NCBI GenBank assembly: GCA_046291695.1
Contig: JBKBSO010000017.1
Coordinates: 1 to 64,000 of the forward strand
DNA: 64,000 nucleotides
Direction of reading: 5' to 3'
From: PNNG01 sp046291695
GTDB lineage: Bacteria; Bacteroidota; Bacteroidia; UBA7662
Shown here in pieces: positions 50,672 to 59,494 of this stretch. The position numbers and the translations under genes were made by a program. Position 1 is the stretch's first letter, and each line of letters opens with the position of its first letter. Under the pieces are notes generated by a model, which ran no database searches, was not told the origin of the DNA, and saw only the letters and a program-made list of their open reading frames with translations.

Positions 50672-51867
50672 GCCCCTAACTGCCGGTAAAAATCGATAAG
50701 TTTTTTGCTTAATGCCCCACTATCGTACTGTGCTGCAATAAAAGCCCGGCCTTGTTGGCCCAAATTAAAGGCAAAATCTTCGTTTTTTTGCAATTGCAAC
50801 ACACATTTGGCAAATTCTTCGGGACTGTTGGCCAAAAGTATTTCTTTGCCATGTTTTACTGGTATACCTTCGGCGCCTATCGTGCTACTAATTACCGGCA
50901 AGCCAAGGGCCAGGGCTTCGAGTAGTTTGATGCGTATGCCGCTGCCCGAACGCATGGGAATGAGGCAAAGCGGATGGCTGCGCATAAAGGCATGGGCGTC
51001 GGTAACTGGTCCTAGCATGTTGAGGCCCGGACTTGCCAAGGCTTTTAGAAAGGCGGGGAAGTTTTTGCCGGCTACTTGGCAGCGACTTTCTGGGGCCAGG
51101 GCAACAATTGCAGGCCAAATTTCAGTAGCGAGCCACTGCGCAGCTTCTTGGTTAGGCTGCCAATCGAGACTGCCTAAAAAATGCATGCGTTTGCTGTTGC
51201 ATTCGTTTGGCTGGATGGGCCGATAGCCGTCGAGTTTAATGCCTGTGGGAATCACACTGATGGGCGCAGGGGTATGTTGCCTAAAAAATGTGGCGTCCAC
51301 TTCGCTGATCGCCACAATGCCGTTGACCTCACGAATCAACTGCAGCTCAAATTTTTTCAAACGAGCAGCTTGTTCACGCAAATACCAAGCTTTTAAAGGC
51401 TGTTGACAGCCCTCGGCGAGGCGTTCCCAAATGCGGTATTCAACATTGTGTGCACGCAGCACAATAGGTGCTTTGCTGTAGGTTCGGAGGACTTCATAAT
51501 AGCATCCTACAAAAGGCGCTTCGAGCTGAATGAGGTCGAATTGCTCCGACTGCAGCAGCATTTTGAGCTTTTGGGCAATTTTCGGTCGGTAAAAGCGGCT
51601 GATGTGAAAGGGGGTCTTTCCCAACAAATTGAAAGCCGCTTTGTGGGGCCATAGTCGGGTATCTACGGTTTCGGTTTGCAGGCCGAAATCTTCTTGCAAG
51701 GCTTGCGGTATTTCATTTGGGGCTACATAGTTACGACTGGGGTTGAGGGCAAACATCCTCAGACGAATACCTGCTTCGTGCAAGCCGCTGCTCAGACTGT
51801 GCACGGCCAGGGCACCGCCATCGTGCAAGGGCCAGGGAATTCGGTTGTACAGCTGCAGTACACGCAT
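50668..51867 (-). CDS. Glycosyltransferase family 4
   Basis: A 399-residue GT-B glycosyltransferase. The N-terminal acceptor domain begins RVLQLYNRIPWPLHDGGALAVH, with the glycine loop; the donor-binding part contains HFLGSLDWQPNQEAAQWL and the E-x7-E motif region in IRIKLLEALALGLPVISSTIGAEG. It overlaps the GT2 start (ATGA) and shares one base with the LptF/LptG stop, so all three form an operon with the START-like gene. Confidence 0.92.
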   Translation of the reverse strand: MRVLQLYNRIPWPLHDGGALAVHSLSSGLHEAGIRLRMFALNPSRNYVAPNEIPQALQEDFGLQTETVDTRLWPHKAAFNLLGKTPFHISRFYRPKIAQKLKMLLQSEQFDLIQLEAPFVGCYYEVLRTYSKAPIVLRAHNVEYRIWERLAEGCQQPLKAWYLREQAARLKKFELQLIREVNGIVAISEVDATFFRQHTPAPISVIPTGIKLDGYRPIQPNECNSKRMHFLGSLDWQPNQEAAQWLATEIWPAIVALAPESRCQVAGKNFPAFLKALASPGLNMLGPVTDAHAFMRSHPLCLIPMRSGSGIRIKLLEALALGLPVISSTIGAEGIPVKHGKEILLANSPEEFAKCVLQLQKNEDFAFNLGQQGRAFIAAQYDSGALSKKLIDFYRQLGA

Positions 51868-53300
51868 CAGTTTTTAGCTGCTTTGGGTAACCTTTTTCGA
51901 AACCAGTTGATGTAGGAATCCATATCGAATAGCCTCGAATCGCTATTGGCTTTTACCATAAAAAAGATTCCGGTAGGAAGCATGATGGCGTTCGCGATCC
52001 ACAAGGCGAGGTGCACATTGAGTATGCTTTCGCGAGCAAGTTTTTCACTGGTCATGCTTACCACATGAAAAATGAGGAAAAGCAAAATGCAAAAGAGCAG
52101 GGGTAAACCTAAACCGCCCCGCCGTATGATTGCTCCCAGGGGCGCTCCGATCATATAAAAGACAAAACAAGCAAAGGAAAGGGCAAATTTACGATGCCCC
52201 TCTAAATAGTGCCTATTGAGCATAATCCTACGCGATTCGAGTTCACGCTTGCGCATGGCCGAATAACCTTTAATGGTTTGTACGTTGTTGATGGCATCAC
52301 GTAGAATTTCTTGCTTTTCAACCGGACTTTTGCGTTCGAACCAATCGGGTCCATAAAACTTCCGCACATTCGATGCGGTAGCAATGTCCATAAAGCTGCT
52401 GTCGTTTTTGAATTGATAATGGTTTTTGATGATGTCAGTAAGCTCTTTGTCGCGAATGCTGTAGGTGGTTTCGAGCGAGTCGATGGTATAGCGTAGTTGA
52501 CGGATGTTGAGCATCGAGTAATAGTCTTTGAAAAGCTCTTCATCGGTGCGGTTCAGCTTAAATGCACTCAGGTCGAAATGAATTTCCTGTTCACTAAAGG
52601 CCGTTCGCATATGTGGTCTACGATAGTAGCTGCCATCGGTGGGTTTTACTTCTTCATACGAATAGCCGTCGTACAGCTTGAGGCTCAGATAGCGCTCATC
52701 GGGCGATTGGCTCATTTCGCCCCGTTTGGCTACGATGATCATGGTATTGCCACGGCCTTCGGTATGGTCGTAAATGAGCACATCTTCGAGGTAACGGTTG
52801 TCGTCGCTTTTACTAGCTACCCGAATGGCGTAGTTTTCAATATCGGTGTAAAAAAGTCCCGCTTTAATGGATAAAGCAGGTTTTTTCTGCTGAATATCGT
52901 AAAGTAAGGAGCCGAATTTTAGCCGTGAGATTGGCAAAATACTGTTGGCAAAATAAAAAGCACCCAAGGTAATCAAGAGGATAAAAATGGTAAGTGGACG
53001 TGAAAGCCGCCACAAGCTTACCCCGGAAGATTTGATGGCGGTGAGTTCGTAAAATTCACCCAGATTGCCAAAAGTCATGATGGAGGCCAGTAAAATGCCC
53101 AGGGGTAAGGCGAGGGGAACAAAGCTCGCCGAAGCATAAAAGATCACTTCGGCGATGATGTACCATTCTAGTCCTTTACCAACCAAATCGTCGATGTAAA
53201 CCCATAAGAATTGCATCACCAGTACAAAAAGCACGATGAAAAAGGTAAGGGCAAATGGACCTAAAAATGCGCGAAGTAAAAAGCGCGAAAATATGTTCAC
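51867..53300 (-). CDS. LptF/LptG-family lipopolysaccharide export permease
   Basis: A 477-residue inner-membrane protein with three N-terminal and three C-terminal helices around a periplasmic beta-jellyroll-like domain (about 140-330), the LptF/LptG layout for extracting LPS from the inner membrane and passing it to LptC/LptA. It starts IFSRFLLRAFLGPFALTFFIVLFVL. Cotranscribed with a START-like gene 12 bases upstream, a conserved Bacteroidota pair, and with GT4 and GT2 downstream, which supports a role in surface glycolipids. Confidence 0.92.
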   Translation of the reverse strand: MNIFSRFLLRAFLGPFALTFFIVLFVLVMQFLWVYIDDLVGKGLEWYIIAEVIFYASASFVPLALPLGILLASIMTFGNLGEFYELTAIKSSGVSLWRLSRPLTIFILLITLGAFYFANSILPISRLKFGSLLYDIQQKKPALSIKAGLFYTDIENYAIRVASKSDDNRYLEDVLIYDHTEGRGNTMIIVAKRGEMSQSPDERYLSLKLYDGYSYEEVKPTDGSYYRRPHMRTAFSEQEIHFDLSAFKLNRTDEELFKDYYSMLNIRQLRYTIDSLETTYSIRDKELTDIIKNHYQFKNDSSFMDIATASNVRKFYGPDWFERKSPVEKQEILRDAINNVQTIKGYSAMRKRELESRRIMLNRHYLEGHRKFALSFACFVFYMIGAPLGAIIRRGGLGLPLLFCILLFLIFHVVSMTSEKLARESILNVHLALWIANAIMLPTGIFFMVKANSDSRLFDMDSYINWFRKRLPKAAKN

Positions 53301-53312
53301 CCGTTAAGCTGA

Positions 53313-53696
53313 TTAGGCTCCAATACGCGCACGCAATTGTTGAACGGCCGCATCCCAGAGCATTTGGTTTTCTTCCTGTTCCGAAGCGTCGCAAAAATCG
53401 GTAATGATCAGCGAAAGTTCGCTTGTTAATTCGTCTTGTTTGATCCTGAATTCAAAATACTCTTCTTCATCCTCTGACTCATGCCAGCGGAATCGGGTAT
53501 GTGAATTCAATTTGTTTTCAAGTAAATCGGCTTTGCTGCTGCTGCCTTCCCAAATAAAGTCGTAATGCCCTTCATGTATGTTTACTTGTTCGGCAAACCA
53601 AGTTTCGAGCCCCGAAGGTGATGAGATAAATCTGTAAAGTAATTTTGGGGAACAATTAAAAAGATATTCCAACTTGTGCTTAACCCTATTTTCCAT
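53313..53696 (-). CDS. START-like (SRPBCC/AHSA1-type) domain protein
   Basis: A 127-residue cytoplasmic protein with a helix-grip fold. The start HKLEYLFNCSPKLLYRFISSPSGLETWFA is the family's first strand and helices, followed by the FIWEG and RFRWHES strands. Such proteins have a hydrophobic pocket and may bind a lipid. Ahead of LptF/LptG in many Bacteroidota, so a role in envelope lipid handling is likely but untested. A good ribosome site (AAAGGAG) precedes its start. Confidence 0.88.
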   Translation of the reverse strand: MENRVKHKLEYLFNCSPKLLYRFISSPSGLETWFAEQVNIHEGHYDFIWEGSSSKADLLENKLNSHTRFRWHESEDEEEYFEFRIKQDELTSELSLIITDFCDASEQEENQMLWDAAVQQLRARIGA

Positions 53697-53710
53697 CTTT
53701 CACTCCTTTC

Positions 53711-53727
53711 GGTACGTAAAGCGTACC
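53711..53727. promoter_or_regulatory. Small inverted repeat before the START-like gene
   Basis: GGTACG (53711-53716) and CGTACC (53722-53727) are exact reverse complements, five bases apart, 15 bases upstream of the minus-strand ATG at 53696 and just ahead of the ribosome site. A near-consensus -7 element (TATACTTG on the minus strand, about 53734-53741) lies upstream. It could be an operator or a leader hairpin. The rest of the 264-base gap (53697-53960) holds no gene; AAAAGGG/CCCTTTT at about 53796-53818 may be a weak terminator. Confidence 0.35.
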
Positions 53728-53960
53728 ATTTGTACAAGTATAGTTTATTTATACGAGCATTCGTAGTAAAAAATTTAATGGTTGGCGGAAGAAAAGGGCA
53801 ACTGATTTGCCACCCTTTTTTAGCCAGCCAGCAAGCACGAGTCCGGGCAGCCTGCCGAGTGGGAGTTTGGCCAGACGTAGTTTAGCCTAACTCTCAATCT
53901 TGAGCCGGGTCAAATGGCTGTTATCAGAAAATAGCAGGGATGTTAGTGCAGCTTTATCGG

Positions 53961-55583
53961 CTATTCTTCGATGCTTTGCGCCGGTGCATTAAATTCGCCC
54001 AAGTCAAAATCTAACTGTGAAATCACGTCAAAAGCACGATCCAGGTTTACTACACCTCCGGTATTGCTCAACTGGTTGAAGGCTATTTTTTTCTTTTTGC
54101 TGCCTGGAAGAATTACTTCGCTTTCATAACCTACGGCACTTCGGCGAATGATGTCGCGGACTTGATAGGCACTTAATTCGGGATACATGCCCCGGATTAC
54201 GGCGGCAACGCCCGATACTACCGGTGCTGCCATGCTCGTGCCACTATTGAAGTCGTAACGATTACCCGGCATGGTAGAATAGATGTGAAAGCCCGGGGCA
54301 AAAACGTCAACATTTTTTTGACCATAATTGGAGAAGTCGGCCACCAATCGGTCGCTCCACTGAAAGGAAGATGCCCCTACTTCAATCCAATGGGGATAGC
54401 GCGTGCCGTCTGGGGCGATGGGCGATGGGAAATTCTCTTCTTCGTCGATATTCTTGGCGTCGTTCCCCGCTGCATGAATAAGAAGTGCATCTTTTTCGAG
54501 TGCATACAAAATGGCCTCATGCACCAACCACCGCTGGGGAGAGTAACTCTTGCCAAAACTCATGTTGATGATGGTAGCCCCATTGTCAACGGCATAGCGT
54601 ATGGCATTGGCGATGTCTTTGTCATGTTCGTCGCCATTGGGTACAGCACGCAGGGTCATGATACGGGCGTTTACGGCTATGCCATTCATGCCAATGTCGT
54701 TGTAGCGCGTTGCGGCAATGATGCCTGCCACATGCGTTCCGTGACTGGCATCCGGGCCAATTACCCGATTGTCGCCATAAATCCGGTTTGCCCAATCGTC
54801 ATACACATCGCCTACTTTATTTCTGGGGTCAAAAGTCAAATCGAGCCCGTAATTGAACATGCCGTCAATTTGCTCATAATTTTCCATAAGCTTGGTTTCG
54901 GCTTCGTGTATAGCTACTTCTGCTTTGAGTGATTGGAGGTAATAGCTTTTTACGATTTTCTGCCAACTGCCTTTGGGTTTGAAGGCTTCAATGCGTTGCA
55001 CCGAAATGGTTTCACGTGGTATGGCAGCAAAGAAGGCGTCATTGGCTGTTTTGAGCTTGGTCATCATGCCAAATGCCTTTTTCATTTCCTTATATTCTTC
55101 CTTGTAATGCTTTTCTAGCTTGCTGAGGTAAGCCGCATCGGTGCTGCCTTTGGCGATTTTCCCTTCCGCATTTAGCGCTCGCATGCGCCGTAATTCACGC
55201 ACCAGTTCGTAAGTGTCGTGGTGTACTTCGCCCCCCGGCCCACTTAAAAAACTCCAGCCATAAAGGTCGTCGATGTAGCCATTGCCGTCGTCGTCGATGC
55301 CATTATCTGGAATTTCTCCGGTATTTATCCATAGCACATCCTTGAGGTCTTCGTGTTTGATGTCGACACCGGCATCGATGACGGCTACAATTACTTCACG
55401 GGGTGTGGTAGCTCCAAAACGGTTGGCATAGGTGCGGTGGGCCGAGATTCCGGCAACATTGTCGGCCTCACGGTCGAGGTGAAACCATTGCTGCGCGCCA
55501 TTGAGTTCTTGGCCTTGGCTGCCAATGCTAAGCAGGCCACCAAGCACCAACGGCAGTAGCCTCATGAGGAAGTTAGTTTTCAT
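53961..55583 (-). CDS. Secreted subtilisin-family (S8) serine protease with helical insert
   Basis: An exported 540-residue protease. Signal peptide 1-25; catalytic D70 (VIDAGVD), H281 (SHGTHVAG) and S450 (SGTSMAAP), with the oxyanion N374 (AAGND). The gap between D and H is about 210 residues instead of the usual 35-60; an insert (about 115-245) is mostly charged helix and probably a lid or substrate module. No T9SS domain is seen at the C-terminus, so it may stay in the periplasm. Its start overlaps the stop of the hydrolase gene by four bases. Confidence 0.92.
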   Translation of the reverse strand: MKTNFLMRLLPLVLGGLLSIGSQGQELNGAQQWFHLDREADNVAGISAHRTYANRFGATTPREVIVAVIDAGVDIKHEDLKDVLWINTGEIPDNGIDDDGNGYIDDLYGWSFLSGPGGEVHHDTYELVRELRRMRALNAEGKIAKGSTDAAYLSKLEKHYKEEYKEMKKAFGMMTKLKTANDAFFAAIPRETISVQRIEAFKPKGSWQKIVKSYYLQSLKAEVAIHEAETKLMENYEQIDGMFNYGLDLTFDPRNKVGDVYDDWANRIYGDNRVIGPDASHGTHVAGIIAATRYNDIGMNGIAVNARIMTLRAVPNGDEHDKDIANAIRYAVDNGATIINMSFGKSYSPQRWLVHEAILYALEKDALLIHAAGNDAKNIDEEENFPSPIAPDGTRYPHWIEVGASSFQWSDRLVADFSNYGQKNVDVFAPGFHIYSTMPGNRYDFNSGTSMAAPVVSGVAAVIRGMYPELSAYQVRDIIRRSAVGYESEVILPGSKKKKIAFNQLSNTGGVVNLDRAFDVISQLDFDLGEFNAPAQSIEE

Positions 55584-56782
55584 TTATACAGACTGAATTT
55601 CTGTTGTTTGTAAAAATCAGACAGGCCAAAGGTAATCACATAGAGGCCATTCGACAAATGGTTTAGGTCTAGTATATCGCCATCATATTGCTTGCCTTGG
55701 TAATGCAGGCGTCCGTCGAGGCCATGAATATAAACATCAACGGCTTCAGGTGTATCGAAGGTAAAGCGTACTTGGCCGCGGTTGGGATTCGGATAGGCCA
55801 GCCAATTCGGCTGTGGCTTTTCCGCTATCGATACGCTGTTGTTCTGTAAGTTGTAAAAAAAGCGGGCCAGCTGCGCTTGAATGTCTTGGCTGATGGTGCT
55901 GTTGCTGTATAAATCATGCCCGGTACCTGGGTAAGTAAACAGTTCGGAATAGGTGTTCAGGTTTTGTAGGCGTTGGTGGATGAGGCTACTGCCATCTACC
56001 ACCAGCACCGGAAAGCTGAGTGCGCGTATAAAGTCACGGCCATAAGGCACCACATCGTCGGCGGTGCCATGAAAATGAATACCGGTAACGGCAGCTGGTT
56101 GGATTACCTGGGTGTCGAGCACTGCCCCGGCCATGTTGAAGAGGGCCGCCACCGATGAACTGTAGCCTGCATTGCCTGAGGCGCCAAACAAGCCTGCATT
56201 TAGGGCAATGATTTCTTCATTTACAATGCTTGAGGCCTGACTGGTATCTGAAAACCAGGCCACATGTATGGCGGCAATGGCGCCTGCTGAATAGCCGCCG
56301 ATATAAATTTTGCTGGTATCAATGCCGTAAAAATTGCCGTTTTCGCTAAAGTCTTTCTTGAAAAAACGTACGGCGGCATGGGCGTCGTGGGTGGCTCTTA
56401 AGGCGGCTTTAATAAACTCGCGATTGAGGGCGTTGGTATTGGCTATGTTTACTCCCAAGCGGTAACTCACGGTGGCGGTTACATAACCTCGGCGGGCAAA
56501 ACTGTTACAAAGGGCCAGCATGATGGCGTCGTCGCGTTGACCCCCTACGAACGAACCTCCGTGAAAAAACAGCATCAAGGGGCGCTGGGTGAGACTATCG
56601 CCCACCGGTGTAAAAATATCCATGGCCAAATTTTGGTTCGTGCCATTCCAATTGGGAGCACTGCCATAAGCCACATTACTCATGCGGTTTACTTGTGGAA
56701 ACACTTGAGTGAGGTAGCGCTGGGCATGAAGTCGCGGGCTTAACAATAGGCCAAGAAACAAGAAAAAGAGTATTTTATTCAC
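55580..56782 (-). CDS. Secreted alpha/beta hydrolase (esterase-like) with T9SS domain
   Basis: An exported carboxylesterase-type hydrolase of about 400 residues. Signal peptide about 1-21 (KILFFLFLGLLL, ending LHAQ). The oxyanion HGG is in FFHGGSFVGG, the nucleophile in GGYSAGAIA, and the histidine in TYPGTGHDLYS. The last 75 residues (AYPNPNRGQVRF to QQKFSLYK) are a type A T9SS sorting domain, so it should be displayed or released outside the cell. The frame is open from 56830, but the hydrophobic core fits better with the GTG at 56782 (VNKILFF). Operon with the S8 protease. Confidence 0.85.
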   Translation of the reverse strand: MNKILFFLFLGLLLSPRLHAQRYLTQVFPQVNRMSNVAYGSAPNWNGTNQNLAMDIFTPVGDSLTQRPLMLFFHGGSFVGGQRDDAIMLALCNSFARRGYVTATVSYRLGVNIANTNALNREFIKAALRATHDAHAAVRFFKKDFSENGNFYGIDTSKIYIGGYSAGAIAAIHVAWFSDTSQASSIVNEEIIALNAGLFGASGNAGYSSSVAALFNMAGAVLDTQVIQPAAVTGIHFHGTADDVVPYGRDFIRALSFPVLVVDGSSLIHQRLQNLNTYSELFTYPGTGHDLYSNSTISQDIQAQLARFFYNLQNNSVSIAEKPQPNWLAYPNPNRGQVRFTFDTPEAVDVYIHGLDGRLHYQGKQYDGDILDLNHLSNGLYVITFGLSDFYKQQKFSLYK

Positions 56783-56892
56783 TTTTATTGATGATTTGAA
56801 TGCCCAATATATACAGTAAATGGCATACACAAAGCAATTGGGTGGTGATGTAATTTATTTTGCTTCCAATTTTTAAGTTCGTATCTTTAGAT

Positions 56893-57408
56893 ATGGTTTG
56901 GTTATTGGGTGATTTTAATTGGGAAATAGCCCGGCAAAGATTTACGTACAGTCGGGAAACGAAGCAGTTACTTACTGCTTCTACGGATTTTTATTTCGAT
57001 GAGCGCCCCTTTGCTCAGGCGATGCCCATCCATGAGCTTCCTTCAGCCGAAACCCGAGCCTTGCCTGATACAGGCTGGCAAGAATTTGAATTGGAAGAGC
57101 ATTTTTTTGGATTTCGGGTAAAACTTCAAGCTTACATCTTCGAAGGCGCTTTTTTAGGTTTGGTTTTTCAGGCGAAATTCCCGACTTTTTGGTTTTGGGA
57201 AAACTATTTTGAGCAGCGGATAGCCTTACGCGATCGGTTGCCGGAGGCGGATTGTTTGCTGGTAGATTCCATGGGAAACAGGCTATGTTTGTTGCCACGT
57301 ACACATCCTCACCTCAGCAGTTGGTTGCTCACTACCTCCTTGGTGCATGAGCTTGAGCTGGTGAAAGCGTTGAGTAAATTACAACGATCCGAACTGCAAT
57401 ATCATTAA
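56893..57408 (+). CDS. Conserved-looking protein of unknown function
   Basis: A 171-residue protein that I do not recognise. It has no signal peptide or membrane helix, is rich in aromatic residues (WENYFEQ, FPTFWFW) and looks like a mixed alpha/beta fold. I placed the start at the ATG 56893 (MVWLLGDFNW); the frame is open from 56860. It is divergent from the hydrolase gene. Codon use is like its neighbours, so it is probably a real gene. Confidence 0.6.
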   Translation: MVWLLGDFNWEIARQRFTYSRETKQLLTASTDFYFDERPFAQAMPIHELPSAETRALPDTGWQEFELEEHFFGFRVKLQAYIFEGAFLGLVFQAKFPTFWFWENYFEQRIALRDRLPEADCLLVDSMGNRLCLLPRTHPHLSSWLLTTSLVHELELVKALSKLQRSELQYH

Positions 57409-57468
57409 GTCAGGGGTGTGCTTTTTGGATTGGCAAGTCATGGTAACCCGACAAGCGGTTTTTTATTC

Positions 57469-57486
57469 AGTACAATTGTACTTTTG
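57469..57486 (+). promoter_or_regulatory. -7 element overlapped by a 14-base palindrome before the FGE-fold genes
   Basis: TACTTTTG (57479-57486) matches TAnnTTTG and lies about 140 bases before the first FGE-fold gene. AGTACAATTGTACT (57469-57482) is a perfect palindrome that overlaps the -7 element, as an operator would. No -33 partner is seen. A 217-base gap (57409-57625) surrounds it with no gene. Confidence 0.45.
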
Positions 57487-57625
57487 CATCATAAATTTTT
57501 GTTTTTTTGTATGCATCTGAAGTGGGAATCCAGAGATATTGGAATCTGGTTTACTCCTCTTGAGATGATGTCTGAAAACTAAATGGTGTGATTGGAGTAA
57601 TCCAGTCGTAATTTTTAATGCAGCA

Positions 57626-59494
57626 ATGATGCTAAAGGTGATTTTTTTGGCCTTGAAAAGGTATGGGCTCAGCTTGGGCCTTGCGCTTTTTTGCACGACT
57701 GCCTTTGCCAATGACATCCGCATTTCGCAACTTCAGCTAGTAAATCGAGATACTTCCGCTGGTTTTGTACAACTCCAGTTCGATATGAGTTGGGATAATT
57801 CATGGCGGTTACCGGCTACGCTTTCTCCGGCTAACCGGGATGCGGCATGGGTTTTCGCCAAGTTTCGCGTAGGTTTTGTTAATCCTAATTTTAGTGTGGC
57901 TTCCGCTGCGGCTTCGGCCACGGTATTGGAGGTGAGCAGTACCGATGGTTTACGTGTGGGGATGCCTTTGCGCATTATCAGCGGTAGCGGTGCCTTGGCA
58001 AGCAGCACCCGCATTGTTGCCATCAATGCCGTAGATAACGAAATTACCCTAAGTACAGGCGTAACTACCGCACTAAGCAATGCGGTGCTTGAAGCAGAAC
58101 GTATTTGGGAACACGCCTGGTTGCACGAAACGGGTCATCAAGCAGCTTCTGGTAGTGTGTTGCATCCGGCTTTACCCGATGAATCGGCAGCTTTTGATGC
58201 GTTAACCAATCCAGTGGTGGGGGTGTTTGTATATCGATCGGGCCCGGGAAGTGGAAATTTTGATGCAACGGACATTCAGTTGCGCTGGAATTATCGAGAT
58301 CAGGGACTGGACGATAACGACATTGTAGATGTTCGGGTTTTTGGACTCGAAATGGTGTATGTTCCCGGTGCCAATTATTTTGTAGGCAGTGGAGGTACCG
58401 AGGCCGCAGGTTTTACGGCAGCCAATAGCACCAGTGGAAATACGGCCAGTATCGAAATTACGGCCACACCGCCGGTAATTCAAGGTAATGATGCTTCATC
58501 GAGCGATGAAAACCTGAGCGCACGTGGCAATATCGACCTCATCGGCACAGCAACAGCCAGCCTGGCTTCTGGCTTTCCCTTTGCCCAATCCGCTTATTAT
58601 CTTATGAAACACGAGCTTTCGCAGCAAGCTTATGCCGACTTTCTGAATACCCTTAGCCGCGAACAACAACAGGCCCGCACAGCCAGCAACCTGGCCATCG
58701 GCGAAACGAGTGTAACCAACCGTTATGTGATGTCGGGCAGTGCCAGTTTGCAAAACCGCAACGGTATTCGCTGTAATGCTAGCATCGATGCGCAAGCGCC
58801 GATAAACTTTTATTGCGATTTAAGTGGCAATGGTACGGGTGGTGAGGCCGACGATGGTATGTTCATCGCCTGTAATTATTTGTCGTGGGCCGATTTGGCC
58901 GCATATTTTGATTGGGCAGCCTTACGGCCCATGACTGAGTTGGAATATGAAAAAGCCAGCCGGGGAACGGGCGATCCTACAGCCGGAGCCTATGCTTGGG
59001 GAACAGCAGCTGCCGTGCAGGCCACAGGAGTTTCGCAAGCAGGTGCCCGCGATGAACAGGCTTCGAACGGAGCAGCCAATGCGGTTTTTGGTAATGCTGG
59101 CGGATTGCAAGGTCCTCTTCGTGTTGGGGCTTTTGCTTCTGAAGAAAGCTCGGCCATAGCCGCAGGGAGTAGTCCCTATGGCATTTTGGAGTTGAGTGGA
59201 AATTTGAACGAGCGATGTGTGAGCATCGGTAATGCGGCAGGTAGAGCTTTTACCGGCCTGCATGGCGATGGTATGTTAAATAATGCCGGAGATGCGGATG
59301 TAAGTCAATGGCCCGACCAGAGTGGAGGCGGTGCCGGATTTCGTGGAGGGGGCTGGGCCGATAGCGCTGCCGCTATGGAGTTGGCTAACCGCTCGCGGGC
59401 TGCTGAAACTTCGTCGACCCGAGCTTCGGAAAACGGTGGCCGGGCGGCTCGTTCTCAACCAGCTTTGGCTACCATTTCGGGAGGTGCACCATGA
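57626..59494 (+). CDS. Secreted FGE/SUMF1-fold protein, first of three
   Basis: A 622-residue exported protein. Signal peptide about 1-28 (ending AFAN); an N-terminal beta domain starting DIRISQLQL (29-82); an inserted module (about 83-158, GLRVGMPLRI); then the FGE-sulfatase fold (about 240-610), with VYVPGANYFVG, LRPMTELEYEKASRG, YGILELSGNLNERC and FRGGGW. The two catalytic cysteines of true formylglycine-generating enzymes, which follow RGGSW, are absent (ADSAAAMELANRS instead), so it is likely a binding protein. No T9SS tail or PKD-like domain, unlike its two partners. Its stop overlaps the next ATG. Confidence 0.85.
   Translation: MMLKVIFLALKRYGLSLGLALFCTTAFANDIRISQLQLVNRDTSAGFVQLQFDMSWDNSWRLPATLSPANRDAAWVFAKFRVGFVNPNFSVASAAASATVLEVSSTDGLRVGMPLRIISGSGALASSTRIVAINAVDNEITLSTGVTTALSNAVLEAERIWEHAWLHETGHQAASGSVLHPALPDESAAFDALTNPVVGVFVYRSGPGSGNFDATDIQLRWNYRDQGLDDNDIVDVRVFGLEMVYVPGANYFVGSGGTEAAGFTAANSTSGNTASIEITATPPVIQGNDASSSDENLSARGNIDLIGTATASLASGFPFAQSAYYLMKHELSQQAYADFLNTLSREQQQARTASNLAIGETSVTNRYVMSGSASLQNRNGIRCNASIDAQAPINFYCDLSGNGTGGEADDGMFIACNYLSWADLAAYFDWAALRPMTELEYEKASRGTGDPTAGAYAWGTAAAVQATGVSQAGARDEQASNGAANAVFGNAGGLQGPLRVGAFASEESSAIAAGSSPYGILELSGNLNERCVSIGNAAGRAFTGLHGDGMLNNAGDADVSQWPDQSGGGAGFRGGGWADSAAAMELANRSRAAETSSTRASENGGRAARSQPALATISGGAP

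Noticed and set aside
54285..54932. Plus-strand open frame of 215 residues inside the S8 protease gene
   Set aside because: It is the shadow of the protease gene, with no recognisable domain or start context.
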